From: Ornithinibacillus sp047228935
Lineage (GTDB): Bacteria > Bacillota > Bacilli > Bacillales > Amphibacillaceae
Length of the DNA stretch: 64,000 bases
Direction of reading: 5' to 3'
Assembly (NCBI RefSeq): GCF_047228935.1
Contig: NZ_JBFEGG010000002.1
Span: 496,001-560,000, forward strand
Shown one piece after another: positions 1 to 8,967 of this stretch. Every line of letters starts with the position of its first letter. Position 1 is the first letter of the stretch. The position numbers and the translations under genes were made by a program. A model generated the notes under the pieces. That model saw only the letters and a program-made list of their open reading frames with translations. It had not been told where the DNA came from and made no database searches.

Positions 1-741
1 CTAGTTACCATCCCAGCATTAGTCATCGCCATTCAAGGTTTAATCGGAATGCCCTTAGCAACACACTATCTAAGACGTCATGCTTATCACATCAAAAGCA
101 AGTTATCCTCTAGCGGAAATGCCGAAGCTGCAGCAGCAACTGATGTCGCGTCGATTATGGACACCAAGCGCAAAACATGGATACCGGATAAATACCAAAC
201 AAATATCATGCTATTATTACAGCTGTTTATCGGTGGATCCATCGCCGTCTACTTAGGTAATCTTACTGGAATAAGCTTCAGCTTATGGGCATTGATTGTC
301 GGTGTCGTTGGTGCTTTATTAGGTTTTTACAATGACAAAATGATGGACCGTTCCAATTCGTTTGGGATTGCGATGGTTGGCCTGATCATTTACTCTTTAG
401 GCGCAATGAATGACATTACTCCAAGCATGTTTGTTGGCTATATCCCCGTCATACTTACGATTATGATAATCGGGATTACAGGTATTATTATCGGTGGTAT
501 CCTTGCCTCCAAGCTAATGAAATGGGATTTGAACAAAGGCGTACCAGTGGCGCTGACAGCCCTATTCGGATTCCCTGGCGACTATATTCTTTGTGAGGAA
601 GTTAGTCGAAGTGTAGCCGATAATGAGGAAGAACGAAAAGCGATATTTAATGAAATTCTAACTCCTATGTTGGTTGGGGGGTTTACTACGGTTACTACTG
701 CTTCTATTGTGATTGCTAGTATTTTGGTGCAGACTATTTAG
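1..741 (+). CDS. Multi-spanning membrane protein, 5' end missing (GltS-like?)
   Basis: The frame is open from base 1, so this is the 3' part of a larger gene; the ATG at 49 is internal. The visible product has at least five hydrophobic segments. After a loop ending near WIPDKY come helices with repeated Gly and small residues, then the motif ALFGFPGDYILCEEV and a last helix at the C terminus. The Gly-rich helices and the re-entrant-like FGFPGDY stretch suggest a secondary transporter distantly like sodium/glutamate symporters. This is inference from pattern, so the substrate is unknown. A GC-rich hairpin follows directly. Codon use is more GC-rich than in the genes downstream, which fits host backbone. 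Confidence 0.6.
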   Translation, partial: LVTIPALVIAIQGLIGMPLATHYLRRHAYHIKSKLSSSGNAEAAAATDVASIMDTKRKTWIPDKYQTNIMLLLQLFIGGSIAVYLGNLTGISFSLWALIVGVVGALLGFYNDKMMDRSNSFGIAMVGLIIYSLGAMNDITPSMFVGYIPVILTIMIIGITGIIIGGILASKLMKWDLNKGVPVALTALFGFPGDYILCEEVSRSVADNEEERKAIFNEILTPMLVGGFTTVTTASIVIASILVQTI

Positions 742-747
742 GACATG

Positions 748-786
748 AAGGGGCGGTTCCGAGGGGGGAGCGTCCCCTTTGATTTT
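748..786 (+). terminator. Terminator-like hairpin after the membrane gene
   Basis: AAGGGGCG at 748-755 can pair with CGTCCCCTT at 771-779, allowing a G-U pair, followed by a short T-rich stretch. It sits 6 bases after the stop codon. It is a reasonable but not strong rho-independent terminator. Confidence 0.5.
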
Positions 787-1142
787 CTGAGAGGACCTTT
801 ATTTTCCCGCTTCACAAAATTGCATATACTTATCTGGTCTTCTTCTTAGTCCTTCTAACAAATAAATTGCATGGAAACTTAGTTGGTGAATAGAAAAAAG
901 TTGAGTAATCTTTTGGATTATCCACTTTTGGTAATATGACCTATTATAAAAATTTATTCAGTGACACCTGTTTCTTATTAAGAAAAAAACATAGCAAACA
1001 ATAGCACAGCTTGTTTATAATTAATTGTAGATAATATGTAAAGCCAATTATTCAGCATTAATTGCAGAAAACGACTTTACTTTATATGTATTTGCTTCAC
1101 TATACTTAAGTAAGGAAGTTCACACTCTCATCCACTTAGAAG
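787..1142. other. Intergenic, left edge of the accessory island
   Basis: About 355 bases without a supported gene. Base composition drops to very AT-rich here. I looked for an rlmH-like att core or another direct repeat that would mark an island end and found none. Confidence 0.4.
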
Positions 1143-1799
1143 TTATAAAGCTCTAATTAAATTTATTATGGCTGTAGAGAATGGGATATACTTATTCAAA
1201 ATATCTACGACCCTGTCAATATCCCATTTATTAACATTATTGCCCTTTAATTTATCCATAAAATCATCAATTATATTTTTGTCTTGTAAATCTATAAATT
1301 GATTTGTTCTATAAAAAGAATATATTTCCTTATAAATAATTTGTCTATTATCTTGATTAATGGTTATTGTACTATTATCTCTAGAAACAATATTACTATC
1401 TCCAATAATAGCATCTCCATATACAACGTAATTAAGATTCTCTTCTCTTTTTAAATCCACTTCTATAACATAATCTCTATAAAACCAGCTTGGGAATATA
1501 TCCAACTTATTTTCCAGGTGATCTTGATTTTTAAAACTCGCTAAAACCTCATAAACTCTATTTTCGAAAGTTATTTCTTCCGAAAACCTCGCCTCAATAG
1601 CCAACTTTTTACTAGTTTGCCAAAAATAGTACGGAACCCTAACCTGGAAGGAACCATTATTAGAAAGGAAATAATAGTTTATTAACTTATTTTCATAGTT
1701 TATCCTTGAATCAATAAATTGTAAAAATTTCAAAAAGAGAATACACACAAGAAATAAAATTACTCCTATAACTACAATAAATATCAATAGATTTTCCAA
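1143..1799 (-). CDS. Hypothetical membrane-anchored protein
   Basis: 218 residues, not recognised. Residues 4-26 form one transmembrane helix, and the rest is soluble. The middle carries GDAIIGDSNIVSRDNSTITIN, an alternating pattern that suggests a short beta-rich or repeat-like segment. The C terminus is helical and ends in a hydrophobic stretch (IPFSTAIINLIRAL). The start is TTG, preceded by AGGAGG about 11 bases upstream. It stands alone on the minus strand at the AT-rich left edge of the island, so a defence or toxin-like role is possible but nothing in the sequence shows it. Confidence 0.6.
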   Translation of the reverse strand: MENLLIFIVVIGVILFLVCILFLKFLQFIDSRINYENKLINYYFLSNNGSFQVRVPYYFWQTSKKLAIEARFSEEITFENRVYEVLASFKNQDHLENKLDIFPSWFYRDYVIEVDLKREENLNYVVYGDAIIGDSNIVSRDNSTITINQDNRQIIYKEIYSFYRTNQFIDLQDKNIIDDFMDKLKGNNVNKWDIDRVVDILNKYIPFSTAIINLIRAL

Positions 1800-2020
1800 A
1801 ATAGTAACAACCTCCTATTTAATTATAAGAATATTTATATAACCCTCCTGAATTATATCGGTAAATGTACTTATAATTTCAAGTTACATAGAATCCTACT
1901 GTTGCTTCACGTTTAAATTAAATTCGTATTCTTGTTGCAATCATTTAACAAAGATATATAACATTAAAATTAGTAATACTATTCAACTATTTATGCTATG
2001 ACTAACCCTAGTTATTTGAG

Positions 2021-2054
2021 GGAAAAAAACAGACAGCATCAATACTGTCTGTTT
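2021..2054 (-). terminator. Rho-independent terminator
   Basis: A perfect 10-bp stem, AAACAGACAG (2027-2036) with CTGTCTGTTT (2045-2054), is followed on the minus strand by a run of Ts. It ends transcription of the membrane protein gene at 2222-3025. Confidence 0.75.
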
Positions 2055-2221
2055 GTAATATATTCTTTATCATAAGGAACACGATTTGATAGTTTCGTAA
2101 ATGTTCAGTTTAATTATACTTTATATCTTCCTAACTTTCTCTTTTCTTGCTGTTTTCCTGCCTAATCTTAAATATTTAATATTTCTATGTTGTTTTGCTT
2201 CTTAATTTAATATTGATGTTA

Positions 2222-3025
2222 TTATTCAAGGTAAATTACCTTATTTAATATATCTTCTTTATGGACAAGTTTCTTCTCTGTACAGAGGAATTCCTCTTTT
2301 TTATTTCCAAGAAGAACATAATTCTTTTGAGTAGGATATAAAATATACCATCTTTTAGTATTATCTTCTTCATCTTCAACATATATAGTTTGTTTCTCCT
2401 TATACCAGTTAATAAAACTTATACCCGGCTTAAATAATACTGGTATTAATAAACTAAATAAAAAAGAAAAAATTATTATCGCTATAAGATAGTCCTCTTC
2501 TTTTTCCCTCATTCCCAAATATATCCCAGATTCAAAGATAGTATAACTTAGAGAAAGACCAATAGATATATAGGTTAATAGAACATAAAAAATAAAGAAG
2601 ATCAACTTTTTTATAACACTTTGTTTTTGAATAAATAATACACATTTAACTATTGATTTCACTTTAAAAATCTTAATTAATTCCTTTGTTTCACTATAAC
2701 CACTATTGAACGTTGTTAAAAAGAGTAGAAAAGAGAATAACATAAGATCTATAAACATTAAGATGTTTACCGCTGTAAAAGACACACTATCTAACCAATT
2801 AATTATAAAATCAACAAAAATAAAAATAAAAGCAGTGGCTAATAAAGAATAAAATATGTATTTTACACTTTTAACTAATAACCTTTTTTCTTTTGAAAAC
2901 AATTTCACTTCTACTATATCTGCAGTCAAGTTCGATAATGGAGCAACCTTCCAAATGATAGTAACCAACCCGCCAATCATTCCGGGTATACCTATGTATT
3001 TTAAAACCTTAAATAACTCTTCCAC
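2222..3025 (-). CDS. Hypothetical integral membrane protein
   Basis: 267 residues, family not recognised. Four to five hydrophobic segments lie around residues 10-27, 55-78, 85-105, 140-165 and 180-200. They are followed by a soluble charged tail of about 60 residues (KQTIYVEDEEDNTKRWYILYP) that probably faces the cytoplasm. The start is GTG with AAAGGA upstream. Its own terminator lies downstream. Its place between a lone membrane protein and an Mrr-type nuclease suggests an accessory, possibly defence-linked, gene; this is context only. Confidence 0.6.
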   Translation of the reverse strand: MEELFKVLKYIGIPGMIGGLVTIIWKVAPLSNLTADIVEVKLFSKEKRLLVKSVKYIFYSLLATAFIFIFVDFIINWLDSVSFTAVNILMFIDLMLFSFLLFLTTFNSGYSETKELIKIFKVKSIVKCVLFIQKQSVIKKLIFFIFYVLLTYISIGLSLSYTIFESGIYLGMREKEEDYLIAIIIFSFLFSLLIPVLFKPGISFINWYKEKQTIYVEDEEDNTKRWYILYPTQKNYVLLGNKKEEFLCTEKKLVHKEDILNKVIYLE

Positions 3026-3212
3026 TTATTAATTCCTTTCTATGTATATTCCTTATAAATTATTTTTGATAATGTTCGAAGAGATAATGATAATAATTCA
3101 TTTACTGATAAATCGCTCTGTTGTAACTATCTTTCAAAAACAAAGACCGTGTGTCTAGCCACCTCCATTCTGTTACTTCATCTAAGCTACTTTATAATGG
3201 GGATTATCAACT

Positions 3213-4238
3213 TCATACCACTTCACTATCCAACATCCAAACTCTCTTAATAGGAATCTCCTTCTTTATATCATCACTCAGCTTCTCATAGTTTTCAAAA
3301 ATTTGTTGAATAATAGTTTTGGAATCCCATAAACGAACCTTAAAGAATTGTTTAGGAATCTCCTTCGTAACAGACGATTTAAACCCACTCCATGAAACTA
3401 ACAGGCCAAAGTCTGCACCAAAATTACTCATTGTACCTATTAGTTGATCTAAGGTCGGTCTATCAAGTGGCGTATCCGAAGTCTTCACTTGAACACAGAT
3501 TTTTGGGTTGCCAAAACCTAATGTATCGGATGCTGCTAATATATCTACACCATAATCTGCTCCCTCTGGACTTCTGTAAGTTGTAAATCCTTTTGCTTTT
3601 AGAATTTCCTCAACCAAATTTTCCATCTTATGACCCTTAAATCGTTGTATGATCCTCTCGGAGATTTGGTCATAGATGTGTTCTTCTAAATCGATAGAAA
3701 CTGTTTCTTCATTCTCTTCAACTAGTTCCTTTACATTTTTATTTTTTGGTAAATACCAATTATTATTGCGCATTTCATTTATACGTTCTTCCGCATTATT
3801 TCTATGTATTTTACAAACTGTCATAAAAGCGCCTAGTGAATATAATATATCTTGATCAAAACGATCCCTTGGAATATCTTTTTCTATCCACTTTACATTA
3901 CGATAATGATAATAGGGACTTCCAAGTGATTCATCATACACATAATCACCAGCAACCTCCCCAATATGTATTGTTCGATTATACTTAGATGGTAAGACTA
4001 CTAAATCACCTTTTTCCATTGCATGTGCAATTGGCCAAATTTGAGAAGCCCAGTTGATAGCAGTTTTTTCTTTATCTAAATCATAATGTTCGATTAATCG
4101 TCTATATAGAGTTTCTTTCGACTCAATTTCTTTTAAGTCTATGTTTAGGTCATCCCAAGTAAGATAGACTCTTTCATCCTCTAGAAACTTGTTTTCAAAT
4201 TCGCCTTGTTTTCCTGCACGAAACAGCCAAACTGTCAT
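3213..4238 (-). CDS. Mrr-type restriction endonuclease with N-terminal reader-like domain
   Basis: 341 residues. The C-terminal half (from about residue 195) is an Mrr_cat nuclease: HKMENLVEEILKAKGF, then GADYGVDILA with the catalytic Asp, then ICVQVKTS with the Q-x-K of the PD-(D/E)xK fold. The N-terminal half (MTVWLFRAGKQGEFE, then GDLVVLPSKYNRTIHIGEV) looks like a PUA/EVE-type domain. Such domains can read modified bases, so a modification-dependent (Type IV-like) enzyme is likely; that is inference. The C-terminal tail (DDIKKEIPIKRVWML) resembles that of the short Mrr-like protein at 5854-6354 (VDVKELIPLRKMYVP), so the two are related. Monocistronic, ATG start. Confidence 0.82.
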   Translation of the reverse strand: MTVWLFRAGKQGEFENKFLEDERVYLTWDDLNIDLKEIESKETLYRRLIEHYDLDKEKTAINWASQIWPIAHAMEKGDLVVLPSKYNRTIHIGEVAGDYVYDESLGSPYYHYRNVKWIEKDIPRDRFDQDILYSLGAFMTVCKIHRNNAEERINEMRNNNWYLPKNKNVKELVEENEETVSIDLEEHIYDQISERIIQRFKGHKMENLVEEILKAKGFTTYRSPEGADYGVDILAASDTLGFGNPKICVQVKTSDTPLDRPTLDQLIGTMSNFGADFGLLVSWSGFKSSVTKEIPKQFFKVRLWDSKTIIQQIFENYEKLSDDIKKEIPIKRVWMLDSEVV

Positions 4239-4368
4239 AGTTACTCCCCATCCTTTCTAATACTAACCAACTATATATTACCTCTATACACAACTGAAAT
4301 TTACCAATAAATATATCTTTCTATAAGAATATTATTAAATTAATCTATCACCCGAAATTTATTCTTGT

Positions 4369-5454
4369 TTATATAAAATCTTTAACAATTTTACCTTTAT
4401 GAGCATGGTATAGATAGAGAAAACCTTTGTCAGATAGCTTTTCCTTCGTAGCTCTATTAAGAGACATATAATTAATAGAGAAATCAACAGTTCCTGCGAT
4501 ACCCACTCCTGCTAAAGAGACAGTTGGTGGTAAATTTACAAATCTGTCTCCTGCAAAGGCAGTTAATGTAGCCATTAAAGTTGGTGATTTTACATCTAAT
4601 AGTGACTTTATGGAAGATAGAAAAAAATTAATTCGCGCTCCTTTTAACATCCGTATAGCTTCTCTTGTTTCTTTTTCTATTTTTTCTTTAAAAAGCATTA
4701 ACTGCTCCTTAATCTGTTCAATGGACTCAGAATTACTTATTTCTACCTCGAATTGATTAACTTGTTTTCTAAAAGAGAGTAGCTCCTCCCTATATCTTCT
4801 TTTAAATCTAATTATTGTTTCAATTGGAACATCACTCATGGGTGTAGGTAATATATTTAAAGACAGATTAACTATTGGCGTTCTATTGAGTAATGGTCTT
4901 TTGGTAGCATATTTAATAGGGTACATAAGATTAATAGGATCGTATTGGTCAGTACCAATTACCGTATAATTTGCATCAGCTAAAGCTGTATACTTTGCAA
5001 GTGTAGCCATATAAATATTGGCTAATTGGTTATCAAAACTTTTCCAATCACCTATTGAGGAAAAAACATCCATTTGTTCCAGTATTGTATTTAATCTATT
5101 TGATATTTTTTCATTATGTACAAAGCTATCTAAGCTATTGGATCTTAATATCTTTCTCGATGCAATTTCGTTTCTCTCAATAAATCTTTTATAACCTTTT
5201 AACTTGTTTATAACCTCTCTTTCAAAATCTCCATAAACCTCACTAAGCATTAATTGGTCTGGATAAATTGCTCTAAATTCACCTTCATCTCTTAATTGGG
5301 AAATTAAGGAACTATTTGCAAACAAGTCATTCTCAATACTTCTTGGTACGATAGAACTTACTTCGTCCCAGTATAACAATGACTTTCTAAGCCAGTCATT
5401 ATTAGGTATCTCGATATTAGGATAATACAAAATTGTTCTTCTCATTACTTTCAC
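4369..5454 (-). CDS. DUF6236 family protein
   Basis: 361 residues. The opening (RTILYYPNIEIPNNDWLRKS, then LLYWDEVSSIVP) matches the DUF6236 family, found scattered in bacterial accessory regions with no known function. Residues about 225-275 are charged and helical, probably a coiled coil. A Gly/Ala-rich stretch near the C terminus (VSLAGVGIAGTVDFSINY) is hydrophobic but broken. The ATG has a purine-rich upstream region, and a 29-codon ORF lies about 50 bases upstream. Neighbours are two Mrr-type nucleases, so a defence link is plausible but unproven. Confidence 0.7.
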   Translation of the reverse strand: MKVMRRTILYYPNIEIPNNDWLRKSLLYWDEVSSIVPRSIENDLFANSSLISQLRDEGEFRAIYPDQLMLSEVYGDFEREVINKLKGYKRFIERNEIASRKILRSNSLDSFVHNEKISNRLNTILEQMDVFSSIGDWKSFDNQLANIYMATLAKYTALADANYTVIGTDQYDPINLMYPIKYATKRPLLNRTPIVNLSLNILPTPMSDVPIETIIRFKRRYREELLSFRKQVNQFEVEISNSESIEQIKEQLMLFKEKIEKETREAIRMLKGARINFFLSSIKSLLDVKSPTLMATLTAFAGDRFVNLPPTVSLAGVGIAGTVDFSINYMSLNRATKEKLSDKGFLYLYHAHKGKIVKDFI

Positions 5455-5503
5455 CTCTAATTCGTATTAATTGGAATTGAAAAATTACATATCATACTGA
5501 ACA

Positions 5504-5593
5504 TTATTGAAGTTTCCATAATTCACCAATATCCATTCCGTTATCAACCGAATATCTAATATCACGTTTTGTTATTTCAGTATTCCAGTTCAT
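5504..5593 (-). CDS. Possible small ORF, 29 residues
   Basis: ATG at 5593 reads MNWNTEITKRDIRYSVDNGM and stops at 5504. GGGGAG lies 1-6 bases before the ATG, and AGGAGG lies about 12 bases upstream. It ends about 50 bases before the DUF6236 gene on the same strand. It could be a short leader or partner peptide, or a remnant of a larger gene. No family recognised. Confidence 0.35.
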   Translation of the reverse strand: MNWNTEITKRDIRYSVDNGMDIGELWKLQ

Positions 5594-5853
5594 GCTCCCC
5601 AACCACCTCCTAACGTGATTATTATATAGGTTTTGTTAGATATTTAATTCCAACTATTAACTCGGCTTTAAAAATGCACATTTTTCTTAATATTTTACCA
5701 TAAAATGACATAATATTACTTCTGATTTATTAGATCTAAATTAGGTTATACCGTGAAAATTTTTATTTTCATGTACTCTATCAAGTAAAACTGTTAATCA
5801 TTCATTAAATTAGAGTTGAATATGCAATAAAACCCCCCTGTTTTTTTCCTCCT

Positions 5854-6354
5854 CTATCCCTCCGGCACGTACATTTTCCTCAAAGGAATTAGCTCTTTTA
5901 CATCAACTGGCATCTCCTCATACCACTCCACAACCAAACGTACTAATTCATCCAGGTCAACAACCCGAACAGAAGCTTGACTTGCAACGTGTAGCGCATT
6001 CGGTGTAAATCCACAAGTCGATATAAAGAGACTCCTAGCCTCCAATGGATGGGCACCGGTTAACTGTTGGACTTCCCTCGAAGATACCTTCTTTTTCCAA
6101 TGCTTTACTTGTGCCTTGATTAATGGTATTTCCATGCCAAAGATATCGTTGTAAGCTAGCACATCTACTCCACCATCTGGACCCCTGCCCTTTTCTTCCG
6201 TATGAAAACCCATTGCAGCTAGTAATCCTGCTACTAGTTTTTGCATTTCCCATGGGTCTAGTTTGGCAATAGTATCTTTGATTACATCCAAGACGACATC
6301 CTCTTCTCTAAATATGTATTTTAATAACGCTCTCCGATCTTTTATTAAAGTCAA
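5854..6354 (-). CDS. Short Mrr-like restriction endonuclease (start uncertain)
   Basis: 166 residues from the TTG at 6354. It is almost only the Mrr_cat nuclease: WEMQKLVAGLLAAMGF, GPDGGVDVLA (catalytic Asp), then IKAQVKHW (Q-x-K). The N-terminal reader seen in the relative at 3213-4238 is absent. The start is a problem. The frame continues upstream through LIRQYW, and the good Shine-Dalgarno AAGGAGAGG (6380-6388) lies 25 bases from this TTG but 10 bases from an in-frame ATT at 6369. No ATG or GTG fits. The gene follows the DnaD-domain gene closely on the same strand and probably shares its transcript. Confidence 0.72.
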   Translation of the reverse strand: MTLIKDRRALLKYIFREEDVVLDVIKDTIAKLDPWEMQKLVAGLLAAMGFHTEEKGRGPDGGVDVLAYNDIFGMEIPLIKAQVKHWKKKVSSREVQQLTGAHPLEARSLFISTCGFTPNALHVASQASVRVVDLDELVRLVVEWYEEMPVDVKELIPLRKMYVPEG

Positions 6355-6404
6355 CCAATATTGTCTAATTAGAAAGTCTCCTCTCCTTGATAGTTGGATA
6401 ATTA

Positions 6405-7280
6405 CTACACTACTCTTGATGCCAAATACTCCTTCAACAACTCCGCCGTCTCAACGTCTTCCTCTTCCTTCAAGTCATCTTGCTGCTCTTTGCGCTTCTG
6501 CTTCCTCTCCATAAACCAATCCGGTACAACCTCGCCGCTACGTGTGCTGGTATGTTTCTTACCATTTCCAGTAAACCTACCATTCCTACTCTCCCGCTCC
6601 CTAAGCGTTTCCACTGTTCGAATCCCTTGCTTCACCCAAGACTTCAATATCCCTTTCGCATAACCAAAGTTAAACTTCCCCCGTTCTAATGAACGCTTCA
6701 TTGCCTCGATTACAAAATCATCGCCAAAATCGTTGATCCAAGACAAAAGTTCCTCAGCTAAAAATGGACTGACTGCACCAAAGTTCTCTTGGTAAAAGCG
6801 AATCGCGTCTGATGTGTGTTTTATTTTGTTTTGTTTAATTTCTTTTTGTTTATTTGTTGGGGCAGTATGCTGGTTCGCTTGCTCCTCCACCTTCTGGTTC
6901 ATCTGCAAGTCCGTTTGTTGGTTCTTAGTGTGGTCCAACTCCTGCTTTACATCTTTCTCCCCATAATCCACCATGCTTTTTAAAACAATACTATTTTGTT
7001 TATATAATCGCTTCATTCTATAAATAGGTGGCACATTACTACCGATTGAACGGCATTCTATCAATCCTCGTTCTTCCAGTTCCTTTCTAGCCCGTTTGAA
7101 GGAACTGTCGGTCAGTCCACTCTTCCATTTCAAAACTGTACCTGCCACGGTAAACTCCTCAGCCCAAGCTGCCTTATTATTGATGTGTAGCAATGTATGC
7201 CATAAGATTGCCGCAGATGAGGATAACGGCTCTCTCTCCATCAGATCATAAAACGCATTAATCTCTTTAATATAATTCAT
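6405..7280 (-). CDS. Phage-like replication protein with DnaD domain
   Basis: 291 residues. Residues 1-90 form a winged-helix region (AAILWHTLLHINNKAAW, then LTDSSFKRARKELEERGLIE). Residues about 165-215 are a DnaD_2 domain ending in YAKGILKSWVKQG, the hallmark YxxGILKxW. Between them is a Gln/Lys-rich linker. Proteins of this build load helicase at phage or plasmid origins. The last 40 residues are very charged. It follows the sigma factor gene, separated by a hairpin. It suggests a phage or integrative-element remnant, although no other replication gene is present. Confidence 0.75.
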   Translation of the reverse strand: MNYIKEINAFYDLMEREPLSSSAAILWHTLLHINNKAAWAEEFTVAGTVLKWKSGLTDSSFKRARKELEERGLIECRSIGSNVPPIYRMKRLYKQNSIVLKSMVDYGEKDVKQELDHTKNQQTDLQMNQKVEEQANQHTAPTNKQKEIKQNKIKHTSDAIRFYQENFGAVSPFLAEELLSWINDFGDDFVIEAMKRSLERGKFNFGYAKGILKSWVKQGIRTVETLRERESRNGRFTGNGKKHTSTRSGEVVPDWFMERKQKRKEQQDDLKEEEDVETAELLKEYLASRVV

Positions 7281-7305
7281 CTATGTATCTTCCTTTCTAT
7301 TAACT

Positions 7306-7326
7306 GGATGGGGACACTCCCCATCC
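7306..7326 (-). terminator. Hairpin between sigma factor and DnaD genes
   Basis: GGATGGGG (7306-7313) pairs perfectly with CCCCATCC (7319-7326) around a 5-base loop. It lies between the stop of the sigma gene and the start of the DnaD gene on the minus strand, with no long T run. It may be a partial terminator or an intra-operon processing element. Confidence 0.5.
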
Positions 7327-7337
7327 AAATCTATTTT

Positions 7338-7886
7338 TTAAACATCTTCTTTACAATTAAGTATCCCCGATGCCCGCAGCTTCTTCTTAGCCTCTCTCGC
7401 CCAACTTTTGACGGCATCAATACTAACTCCTTCTAGCTGAGCAATTTCCTTTTGCGAGAGTCCTTGAATAATATAGTAGTCCACCCACTTCCATTGATTA
7501 GGAGTGAGCAACTTCTTCACTTCATCCCACACCTCGGTATCTGCCACCTCAATATCTTTAGGTGTCACAAGTGGACCATTACTAATCGTAGAATAATTCC
7601 CGTCCTGCTGCTGAATACTCTCATTCTGAAGACAAGCTTCATTGATTTTCTGCTCCCTTGCCTTTTTCCGGATCATATCAATCATCCGGTTCCGAATCAC
7701 GAAGTTGAAATAAGTAGATAGTGGTCCTTTGTCAGGTTGATAGTTTTTATATGCTAGCCACAACGCGAAGAGCCCTTCTACATAAAACTCGTTGTATGGA
7801 TCTCTAATTCGTAGCTTATGAATGTGATAATGTATTCGATTTTCATTCTGTTTAAATATTTCTTCAAACGTGAATTTCTTATCCAT
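7338..7886 (-). CDS. Small sigma-70 family sigma factor
   Basis: 182 residues. Region 2 is visible in DPYNEFYVEGLFALWLAYKN and YFNFVIRNRMIDMIRKKARE. Region 4 is an HTH in LTPNQWKWVDYYIIQGLSQKEIAQLEGVSIDAVKSWAREAKKKL. Region 3 is absent, so it is ECF-like in size, close to sigma factors of Bacillus phage-like elements. ATG start with GGGGAG upstream. It heads a minus-strand transcript with the DnaD and short Mrr genes and diverges from the XRE/ComK pair. No anti-sigma factor is seen nearby. Whether it acts on this island or on host genes cannot be told. Confidence 0.8.
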   Translation of the reverse strand: MDKKFTFEEIFKQNENRIHYHIHKLRIRDPYNEFYVEGLFALWLAYKNYQPDKGPLSTYFNFVIRNRMIDMIRKKAREQKINEACLQNESIQQQDGNYSTISNGPLVTPKDIEVADTEVWDEVKKLLTPNQWKWVDYYIIQGLSQKEIAQLEGVSIDAVKSWAREAKKKLRASGILNCKEDV

Positions 7887-8202
7887 CTAACACTCCCCTT
7901 CACGCAATAATTGTGCCGGCACCACTAGAATAACTAGAGTGTAAGAAGTTGTCACATCGCCTAACTTCAACGAATTTCACTACAAATTTGAACTTTCTCC
8001 TAGGAAACTTCAATTTTTAAGAAAAAAAGTCCCTAAAAACTTATTTTGGGAAGGGGGTTTAGAAGTTAGGAAGTATTTTAATTTTTTTGTGGAAAATAAA
8101 AAATCAGTTCTTAAATTACATATTTTGTAAAAATCCATACGTTCGTTTGTGGTCGAATCGCTTATCTCCTACGAAAATGGGTACAAAAAAGGACGTGCCT
8201 AG
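7887..8202. promoter_or_regulatory. Divergent control region with paired inverted motif and one ComK-type AT-box
   Basis: CCTAACTTC at 7960-7968 and its exact reverse complement GAAGTTAGG at 8062-8070 lie between the divergent sigma factor and XRE genes. A single AAAA-N5-TTTT box lies at 8035-8047. ComK normally binds two such boxes, so one is weak evidence. The region probably holds the promoters for both directions and an operator for the XRE protein; this is inference. Confidence 0.35.
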
Positions 8203-8469
8203 GTGGAAAAAGAGCAGCTACAGTTAATATCTCAGGTTTTCGGGAATGAACTTAGGAAAATTCGTGATATTGAAAGGGATGTTACACAAGAGCAGTTTGC
8301 TCAAGATACTGGTATTGGTCCTGAACATATTAGTGAGATTGAGAGAGGAAAGAGATTGCCTCGTATTGATACCTTGTTAAAGTTACGTAATGCAGGAGTA
8401 AATATCAATCTTATATTCGATCGGATTATTCAAGAATTGGATGCAAATGGTATCGATTTAACAGAGTAA
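8203..8469 (+). CDS. XRE-family transcriptional regulator
   Basis: 88 residues, essentially one HTH_3 domain: RDVTQEQFAQDTGIGPEHIS-EIERGKRLPRIDTLLKLRNA. GTG start at 8203 with AAAGGA 10 bases upstream. It lies 30 bases before the ComK homologue in the same direction and diverges from the sigma factor gene, so it is well placed to control both. Ligand or antirepressor unknown. Confidence 0.85.
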   Translation: MEKEQLQLISQVFGNELRKIRDIERDVTQEQFAQDTGIGPEHISEIERGKRLPRIDTLLKLRNAGVNINLIFDRIIQELDANGIDLTE

Positions 8470-8499
8470 ACTAATCTCTTATGAAGGAAGTTCTATCAT

Positions 8500-8967
8500 A
8501 TGAGTAGTTTAATGCCACATTATAAAATAAATGAACAAACAATGGCTCTAATACCTAGTGACTTTACCGACTATCAGACTATCGCAATCGAAACTGATAA
8601 AAATTTACACATAAAGAAAACCCCTTTCGAAATTATAGAAAGGGGTTGTTTGGATAACTTTAGTTCTTTTGAAGGTAGAAGAAATTCTATTACCCATCTA
8701 ACGGGTTTTAAGAGAAAAACACCGATACCAATAAGTGTTTATCGAAATATTTACGCCTTTCCCACTCATGCTTTGAAGGATAGGAAATGTTGTTGGATTT
8801 TTTATCATCATGTTGAAGTTATTGTGGAAGTTACTCTTGAGCAATCTGTGATTTTGTTTAAGAATGGGACTCAAGTTGTGATTGATGTACCTAGGTTCGA
8901 GTTGATAAAGCAATTGGAAAGGACAAGTCTGATTTTATCCATTTCTAGGGGGGGCCTTCGGAGCTAA
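8500..8967 (+). CDS. ComK-family competence transcription factor, short form
   Basis: 155 residues. It matches ComK over its whole length: NEQTMALIPSDF, HIKKTPFEIIERGC, SSFEGRRNSITHLTGFKRKTPIPIS, then CCWIFYHHVEV and the FKNGT strand. B. subtilis ComK (192 residues) activates DNA-uptake genes and is degraded through MecA by way of its C-terminal tail. That tail, with the FMLYPK degron, is absent here: the protein ends soon after the region equal to B. subtilis residue 150. It may therefore be MecA-resistant, or be a paralogue with another role. A run of seven Gs lies at the 3' end; shifting frame there does not extend the protein usefully. Confidence 0.85.
   Translation: MSSLMPHYKINEQTMALIPSDFTDYQTIAIETDKNLHIKKTPFEIIERGCLDNFSSFEGRRNSITHLTGFKRKTPIPISVYRNIYAFPTHALKDRKCCWIFYHHVEVIVEVTLEQSVILFKNGTQVVIDVPRFELIKQLERTSLILSISRGGLRS

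Noticed and set aside
815..840. TACTTATCTGG near the left edge as a possible far att site
   Set aside because: Only partial similarity to ACTTATGATAAGG; not enough to define an island end.
2066..2080. TTTATCATAAGG resembles the rlmH-end repeat in inverted orientation
   Set aside because: It has mismatches, lies in the wrong orientation for a cassette end and sits in AT-rich sequence where such a match is expected by chance.
3392..3586. Plus-strand ORF of 64 codons inside the Mrr-type gene
   Set aside because: It is antisense to a well-supported coding sequence and has no protein-like features.
6035..6514. Overlapping ORFs on both strands around the short Mrr-like nuclease and the DnaD gene
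   Set aside because: They shadow the real genes in other frames and show no domain or start signal.
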